A stretch of 11,647 nucleotides of DNA from Alphaproteobacteria bacterium. GTDB taxonomy: Bacteria > Pseudomonadota > Alphaproteobacteria > Rhizobiales > Hyphomicrobiaceae. The DNA is taken from contig VBAB01000452.1 of assembly GCA_005888525.1 (NCBI GenBank), positions 1 to 11,647 of the forward strand, in the 5' to 3' direction. Under the pieces are notes generated by a model. That model was given only the letters and a program-made list of their open reading frames with translations, was not told the origin of the DNA and ran no database searches. The position numbers and the translations under genes are program-made. Positions 7,432 through 11,647 of the stretch are shown here, in pieces (within the stretch, counting starts at the first letter, position 1; each line of letters begins with the position of its first letter).

Positions 7432-8120
7432 GCGCCAATGATGGCGACAGCGCGGATTGGGCTCGCCGTGCCACCTCGGATCTTGAGCGGGAAACCTATG
7501 AACCGGAACCGGCCCTTGCCCACCAGCTTGTCGAGGTTCCACAGGCACTCCATGTGCGTAATGCCGCGCTCGGCGCAGGCCATATGGGCCTTGAAGTTGG
7601 GCTCACCCTCGGGGGCCGGGCTGACCGCCTCGACGCCGAACATGATGATGCCCTTGTCGGCGAGCCAATGCACGGCATCGACGTGGAGCCCGGGGAAGTC
7701 GTGCAGGTATGCGGGTGTCCCCCACAGGCGCTTGTTGACACCCATCTCGATCAGCACCGTGTCGCGCTTCTTGATCTGCTGGCCGGAGGCCTTCAAAGCC
7801 TCCTCCATTTCGGCGACGCTGATCTCGTGCTTCAGCGGCACGTGGGAAAGATCGAGGCAGATCGCCTCCGTGTAGAAGTCCTCGAGCGGCACCTCGTCGA
7901 TCGAGGCCGCCTTGGGATCCGGATTGAAGTGACAGGGGGCATCGACGTGCGTGCCGGAATGATCGCTCAACGTCAGTGCCATCGCCTTCGACGTGAAACG
8001 CGTCTTGCCCGCGCTCTTGACCTCGCTGTGGTCGTTCCAAACGGCCATGACGACGGGGGGATGGGAGGGATGAGCCGGGGTCCGGTGATAGATCTCTCGG
8101 CTCAGGTCAACGAACTGCAT
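7428..8120 (-). CDS. Cyclase family metal-dependent hydrolase (kynurenine formamidase-like)
   Basis: The 230-residue product belongs to the cyclase family (PF04199), which contains bacterial arylformamidase (KynB) and isatin hydrolase. These are Mn- or Zn-dependent enzymes that hydrolyse N-formyl amides or open lactam rings. The family signature is visible: DHSGTHVDAPCH (53-64) supplies H54, H58, D60 and H64 as metal-binding and catalytic candidates. Other family blocks are the start MQFVDLSREIYHRTPAHPSHPP, LDLSHVP, KRDTVLIEMGVNKRLWG, DFPGLHVDAVHWLADKGI, FGVEAVSP and THMECLWNLD. ATG 8120 is selected because GGGGGAGAGG lies shortly upstream and the family starts at this point; the frame is open to 8231 without homology. 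It is the first gene of the four-gene minus operon and faces the divergent control region. The absence of tryptophan-pathway genes nearby argues against a kynurenine role. Confidence 0.93.
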   Translation of the reverse strand: MQFVDLSREIYHRTPAHPSHPPVVMAVWNDHSEVKSAGKTRFTSKAMALTLSDHSGTHVDAPCHFNPDPKAASIDEVPLEDFYTEAICLDLSHVPLKHEISVAEMEEALKASGQQIKKRDTVLIEMGVNKRLWGTPAYLHDFPGLHVDAVHWLADKGIIMFGVEAVSPAPEGEPNFKAHMACAERGITHMECLWNLDKLVGKGRFRFIGFPLKIRGGTASPIRAVAIIGA

Positions 8121-8336
8121 GGCGCGGCCTCTCCCCCTGGATTTTCCTGCGACGCCCTTGACTGCGGGCGATGTCGATCGGCCAAATGAAGCTGACTTGG
8201 GGGCAGTGGGCAACCGACATCGCGCAATCATGCGTCGTGCGCATCCTTGCGATGCAAGGAATGCTCAGAAGGACGGACCCCCAACAGCCATGAATAGGGG
8301 CAACTTCAAGTACGGCCACGAACAAAGAGCGCGCAG
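8121..8336. promoter_or_regulatory. Divergent control region, cyclase operon / GAF gene
   Basis: This 216-base region separates the divergent starts and should hold both promoters. It contains a 17-base palindrome (separate entry). On the plus strand, TTGACT (8158-8163) followed 18 bases later by CCAAAT (8182-8187) is a weak promoter candidate for the GAF gene: good -35 box, poor -10 box. No convincing minus-strand promoter was found. Confidence 0.5.
8244..8260. repeat. Perfect 7-base palindrome, candidate operator
   Basis: Arms TCCTTGC (8244-8250) and GCAAGGA (8254-8260) are exact reverse complements around the spacer GAT. The symmetry extends outwards, with GCA before (8241-8243) and TGC after (8262-8264), offset by one extra A. 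Size and spacing suit a dimeric repressor or activator site. It lies 77 bases before the GAF start and 124 bases upstream of the cyclase start, and there is no T-run, so a terminator is unlikely. The cognate regulator is not in the window. Confidence 0.5.
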
Positions 8337-8945
8337 ATGAGAGACTACAATGCCTTCAAGGACAACGTGCTGGCGGCGCTCGAGCGAGTGGCGGGCGATG
8401 CGGCCATTGCCGCAGATGCCGAAGCCGCGTTGTGGTGCATCACACGCACGCTGCCGTCGCTGCTCGGTAACCCTGATGCAGCGCGGCGACCTGGAGCCTT
8501 GCCGGAGGGAGCGGCAGCCGCCAGCGCCGCAACGGTGTTCCTGGTCACTCCTGACCGGCAGTATCACATCATAGCCGCGCCGGTGAATTTCCAGCCCGAG
8601 CAGTACCACGAGCGGGTTCCCCTCACGCTCGGGCATCCCGGGCACGTGGCGGCGACGCGACGCGGTGCCATGCTGGCCGACACGAGCCACCACCAGAGCT
8701 TTGTCAAAATCCTGCAGACCTTCCGCGCCGCCTCGGCCATGCAGGTGCCGCTGCTGTGGAACGGCGATTATCTGGGCGTGCTGATCTGCGCCAACGCGGC
8801 GCGCGGGGCCTATGAGGAGATCGACTATCGCGCCTGCGAGACGTTCGCGAGGCTCGCTGCCGCGCTCTGGATGGCGCATGACGGCCCCAAATGGCTCACA
8901 ACCATCGATTACGACCGGCTGCCGGTGCGATCGACTGGCGCCTAG
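8337..8945 (+). CDS. Stand-alone GAF-domain protein
   Basis: The 202-residue product looks like a single GAF domain, a small-ligand-binding fold used in signalling. Supporting pattern: an N-terminal helix (about 5-43), strand ATVFLVTPDRQYHIIAAP (65-82), the GHPGHVAATRRGAMLADTSHHQSF block (99-122) typical of the GAF core, then SAMQVPLLWNGDYLGVLICAN (133-153), where a buried pair of strands meets a turn, and a final helix (about 162-180). No kinase, GGDEF, sigma-54 or DNA-binding segment is attached. ATG 8337 has only a weak AAAGAG upstream, and a short 16-codon frame ends across it (ATGA). The gene points at hyuB, with stops 18 bases apart. It could bind a pathway ligand and act on a separate regulator, or resemble fRMsr-type GAF enzymes; however, the Cys pattern of fRMsr is not evident. 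Family assignment is fair, role unknown. Confidence 0.75.
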   Translation: MRDYNAFKDNVLAALERVAGDAAIAADAEAALWCITRTLPSLLGNPDAARRPGALPEGAAAASAATVFLVTPDRQYHIIAAPVNFQPEQYHERVPLTLGHPGHVAATRRGAMLADTSHHQSFVKILQTFRAASAMQVPLLWNGDYLGVLICANAARGAYEEIDYRACETFARLAAALWMAHDGPKWLTTIDYDRLPVRSTGA

Positions 8946-8963
8946 TACGAGTTTCGATGCCCA

Positions 8964-10622
8964 TCACGAGCGATGGCCGAAGTCGCGCTCGGCCGCCGCG
9001 GGGCTGATATAGCCGTTCTCGAGATCGGCCTCGATCGCCTCGATCGCCCGCTGGGGGGCCTTGCCGTGTCCGGCCCCTCCCGGCGTTCTCAAGGCCACGA
9101 CATCGCCCGGCATGAACTGCAGCTCGGGCGCGCTGGTGGGAGCGATCGGGGTATCATTTACGCCAATCCAACCGAGGCTCCCGGCCGAGCCGCCGGCAAC
9201 GCCCTGCGCCGCAAAGCGGGTCCGTCCGGCAGAACCGGACAGGGTCAGGGTCGCTGACGGCGGTACGGCGGCAGTTTTCTCCACCGTCATGACCAACTCC
9301 TCGCCGAGACCGCCGCGCCAGCGTCCCGCGCCGCCCGAGTCCGTGATGAGCTCACGACGCAGGAACAGCACCGGCGTCTCGGTCTCCGACCATTCCACCG
9401 ACACATTGCGCACATTATAGGGGAAGCTGATGGCGCCCAGGCCATCCGCACCCGGACGCCCACCCATGCCGCCAAAGGCATGCTGGTGGAGCGCCCAACC
9501 CTCGCCATCGCGCCAGCTGCCGTTGACGTAGAACTGCCACGTCGGCATCGAGCCGGAGTCGGCGGGTACTCGGTCCGGCGCGATATCGGACAGGATGCGG
9601 AAGACCAGCTCTGAGACCAGCTGTCCCGAGGCAAGTCGCCAGAAGCAGGCGGCGGGATAGGTCGGGTTGATGAGGGTGCCGGCCGGCGCGCGGATCTCGA
9701 GGGGGCGATAGGTTCCCTCGTTGTTCGGCAGCTCCGGATCGCAGATCATCTTCAGCGGTACCGCGACGTAGGCCCGCGTGTAGTTCATCGGCGAGTTGAC
9801 GGGCCGGCGGACCTGCGGGCTCGTGCCTGCAAAGTCGGCAGTGATCGAGTCGTCGGCGATGGTCAGCGCGAGCTGGATCTTGCCCGGCTCATCGGTGCCG
9901 CCGATCTCCACGGGCATGGACTTGACGAACGTTCCCTTGGGAAGCCGGCGGATGCCGGCGCGCATCGACTGCTCCGAGCGCGCGATGATCTCGTCGGCGA
10001 CCCCTCGCAGATCATCGAGCCCGTGATCGCGGGCAATGCGCACGAGAGCCTCGGTCCCCACCCAGCCGGCGGCCACCTGGGCACGGATATCGCCCATGAC
10101 CTTCTCGCTGAAGCGGACATTGCGCGTAAGGATGGCCAGCAGGTCCTCGTTTGGCTCGCCTGCTCGGTGCAAGCGCATCAGGGGAATAATCAGACCCTCC
10201 TCGAACACCTCCTCGCTGAGGCCCGAACCCTTGCGGCCGCCAATATCCACGTGATGCACGCTGTTCACGGAGAAGCCGATCACCCGATCGCGATGGAAGG
10301 CGGGCGTGAAGATGAAGATATCCGCCGTCTGCCCGTTGCAAACCCAGGGGTCGTTGGAGATGAAGATGTCGCCTGGTCGCACACTTTCGGGCGGGAACTT
10401 CCTGACCAGCTCCTTCCCCACCATCGGCATGACGCCGACGTGGCCTGTCGCGCCGAGCCAGGTCTGTCCAAGCAGATTGCCGCGATCGTCGTAGAGCCCG
10501 GTCGACATGTCGTGCACTTCGACGACGTCGTGGGAAAAGGCTGTCCGGAAGAGAGTTGTTGCCATCTCGTCGGCGGCAGCAATCAGCCTCGGCCAGATGA
10601 CGTCGAGATAGAGACGCGCCAT
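8964..10622 (-). CDS. hyuB: Hydantoinase B/oxoprolinase family subunit
   Basis: This 552-residue protein is the B (beta) subunit of an ATP-dependent hydantoinase, 5-oxoprolinase or acetone/acetophenone carboxylase-type enzyme. The N-terminal family start is LYLDVIWPRLIAAADEMATTLFRTAFS. Next come VRPGDIFISNDPW (81-93, the conserved NDP), D101, and NSVHHVDIGGRKGSG (120-134), likely metal or substrate contacts. The C-terminal part is glycine-rich, with GGAGRWRGGLGEE and FGGMGGRPG. The usual GGTHxxD after NDP reads CNGQTADIF, and the early block is HDMSTGLYDD, a divergent flavour compared with classical HyuB. ATG 10622 is preferred over the adjacent GTG 10625 because GGAG lies six bases before it. 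The hyuA stop is directly upstream (three bases apart), so the two are translationally coupled. The exact reaction cannot be decided between ring hydrolysis and carboxylation. Confidence 0.93.
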   Translation of the reverse strand: MARLYLDVIWPRLIAAADEMATTLFRTAFSHDVVEVHDMSTGLYDDRGNLLGQTWLGATGHVGVMPMVGKELVRKFPPESVRPGDIFISNDPWVCNGQTADIFIFTPAFHRDRVIGFSVNSVHHVDIGGRKGSGLSEEVFEEGLIIPLMRLHRAGEPNEDLLAILTRNVRFSEKVMGDIRAQVAAGWVGTEALVRIARDHGLDDLRGVADEIIARSEQSMRAGIRRLPKGTFVKSMPVEIGGTDEPGKIQLALTIADDSITADFAGTSPQVRRPVNSPMNYTRAYVAVPLKMICDPELPNNEGTYRPLEIRAPAGTLINPTYPAACFWRLASGQLVSELVFRILSDIAPDRVPADSGSMPTWQFYVNGSWRDGEGWALHQHAFGGMGGRPGADGLGAISFPYNVRNVSVEWSETETPVLFLRRELITDSGGAGRWRGGLGEELVMTVEKTAAVPPSATLTLSGSAGRTRFAAQGVAGGSAGSLGWIGVNDTPIAPTSAPELQFMPGDVVALRTPGGAGHGKAPQRAIEAIEADLENGYISPAAAERDFGHRS

Positions 10623-10625
10623 CAC

Positions 10626-11647
10626 TCACTCCGTGCTGCCAAGAGCAATGTCGAGAGAGCCGAAACGGTCGATCGTCACGCGCGCATCGACGTCGACCAC
10701 CGTGGTCGCGGACTCTTCTTCGACGAGGCAGGGCCCCTTGAAGGTCATGCCCGGCTTCAAGCTGTCGCGCCTGTAGACTGCGAAGGATATTTGGGTGCCG
10801 GTCCGCGCCGAGTAGGCGTCGCGCCTGGCCCGCACGGCAGCCAAGGCATCGCCTCTCAGCATCTCGAGCTCAGGCAGGGCGCGGCTCTCGGTGCCAGCCA
10901 CACCGGCGACATGCACGGTCACCAACTCCACCGGGACGTCGTCGTAGAAGTAGCCGTATTTTCCCCGATACTCGGCAGCAAACCGAGCCAAAAGCTCACC
11001 GGCAGTCAGCGTCGCGATGGTCTCGACACCGACGCTCACCGGCACGTGATAGCTCTGTCCGATGTAGCCGAGTCCAAGCGCGACCTCGTAGCTCGCCGGG
11101 ACATTCGCGATCTCTTGCAGCTTGGTCGCGATCTCGGCCTGCATTTGTGCGACATCGCCGGCGAGAGCGCGGAAATCGAGCCCCTGCAGCGGTGTCTTTC
11201 GCGTACGGGCAATATCGAATGCCGCCGGCGCGAGCACGAGACCAAGCGCCGACAACACGCCCGCCCTCAGCGGGACCAGTATCCGACTGATGCGGAGCTT
11301 TCTTGCAAGATTGCAAACGTGAACAGGGCCGGCTCCGCCAAATGCCACGACCACCAGGCGGGAGGGGTCGCCGCCACGCTCGCTGACGTGCATGCGAATG
11401 GCAGCGGCCATCGTTTCATTGACGACGTCGTGGATGGTCCAGGCCGCAGCCGCCGTGCCCAGCCTGAGCTGTTCGGCGATCTCCGAGCGGATTGCGTTCT
11501 CGGCGGCAGAACGGTGGAGCCGCATTGTGCCGCCGGCAAAGCGATCGGCGTCGAGGTAGCCGAGCACGAGGTCCGCATCCGAGACGGTCGGCCGCGTGCC
11601 ACCAAGACCATAACACGCCGGACCCGGGGCTGCGCCGGCCCTCTCGG
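10626..11647 (-). CDS. hyuA: Hydantoinase A/oxoprolinase family subunit, 5' end outside window
   Basis: About 340 C-terminal residues of the A (alpha, ATP-using) subunit are present. The frame is open through the window edge, so the start and the N-terminal actin-like ATP-binding half are missing. The first visible block, AAPGPACYGLGGTRPTVSDADLVLGYLD, encoded at about 11550-11633, is a hallmark of HyuA. Further blocks are VVVAFGGAGPVHVCNLARKLRI, VPLRAGVLSALGLVLAP and the C-terminal beta-rich FKGPCLVEEESATTVVDVDARVTID. In this family the A subunit supplies ATP-dependent activation and works with HyuB. The stop at 10626-10628 abuts hyuB. It is probably the first of the pair, unless more genes lie beyond the edge. 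The truncation is a window effect, not gene damage. Confidence 0.95.
   Translation of the reverse strand, partial: ERAGAAPGPACYGLGGTRPTVSDADLVLGYLDADRFAGGTMRLHRSAAENAIRSEIAEQLRLGTAAAAWTIHDVVNETMAAAIRMHVSERGGDPSRLVVVAFGGAGPVHVCNLARKLRISRILVPLRAGVLSALGLVLAPAAFDIARTRKTPLQGLDFRALAGDVAQMQAEIATKLQEIANVPASYEVALGLGYIGQSYHVPVSVGVETIATLTAGELLARFAAEYRGKYGYFYDDVPVELVTVHVAGVAGTESRALPELEMLRGDALAAVRARRDAYSARTGTQISFAVYRRDSLKPGMTFKGPCLVEEESATTVVDVDARVTIDRFGSLDIALGSTE

Noticed and set aside
6035..7441. Long 468-residue open frame on the plus strand opposite the MmgE/PrpD gene
   Set aside because: It is the antisense shadow of a well-supported gene in GC-rich DNA and has no family motifs of its own.
7428..8120. 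Reading the cyclase-family gene as kynB of tryptophan breakdown
   Set aside because: The family motif fits, but no tryptophan dioxygenase or kynureninase gene is nearby, and the operon partners point elsewhere.
8290..8340. 16-codon frame ending in ATGA overlap with the GAF start
   Set aside because: No ribosome site before its ATG and no recognisable peptide; the overlap alone is common by chance.

Overview
The window is GC-rich, gene-dense chromosomal DNA. Gene families, start-site style and short intergenic gaps suggest an alphaproteobacterium of the Hyphomicrobiales (Bradyrhizobium-like) or a related lineage. This placement rests on composition and family flavour only, since no taxonomic marker gene is present. 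No rRNA, tRNA, insertion sequence, integrase or CRISPR array was seen.

Layout: (1) 3-802, minus strand: a phytanoyl-CoA dioxygenase (PhyH) family gene, broken by a frameshift with an apparent small internal deletion. (2) 803-1204: a divergent intergenic region. (3) 1205-3706, plus strand: a probable two-gene operon, a TauD/TfdA dioxygenase followed by an N-acyl-D-amino-acid deacylase-type amidohydrolase. (4) 3707-3983: a convergent gap. (5) 8120 down to 3984, minus strand: a tight four-gene operon, cyclase-family metal hydrolase, MmgE/PrpD protein, isopenicillin-N-synthase-like oxygenase, then an asparaginase-family amidohydrolase. (6) 8121-8336: a divergent control region with a clear palindrome. 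(7) 8337-8945, plus strand: a small stand-alone GAF-domain protein. (8) 11647 down to 8964, minus strand: hyuA (cut by the window edge) and hyuB, subunits of an ATP-dependent hydantoinase/oxoprolinase.

Taken together, this looks like an accessory catabolic island for a nitrogen-containing, probably cyclic or N-acylated, compound. HyuAB and the cyclase-family enzyme are ring- or amide-opening hydrolases. The D-aminoacylase-like and asparaginase-like proteins would remove acyl or amide groups. The MmgE/PrpD protein would act on a carboxylic acid intermediate by dehydration, epimerisation or decarboxylation. Three Fe(II)/2-oxoglutarate oxygenases from three different families (one now broken) could hydroxylate or N-dealkylate. 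The GAF protein could sense a ligand. The substrate cannot be read from the sequence. No transporter or DNA-binding regulator is visible, so these probably lie outside the window.

The points most worth a second look are the unusual enzyme combination, altered active-site residues in two hydrolases (Lys for the first His of HxH in the deacylase; Ala for Asp in the asparaginase HGTD motif), the palindrome in the divergent promoter region, a 17-codon ORF linking two operon genes by stop/start overlaps, and the decayed PhyH gene.
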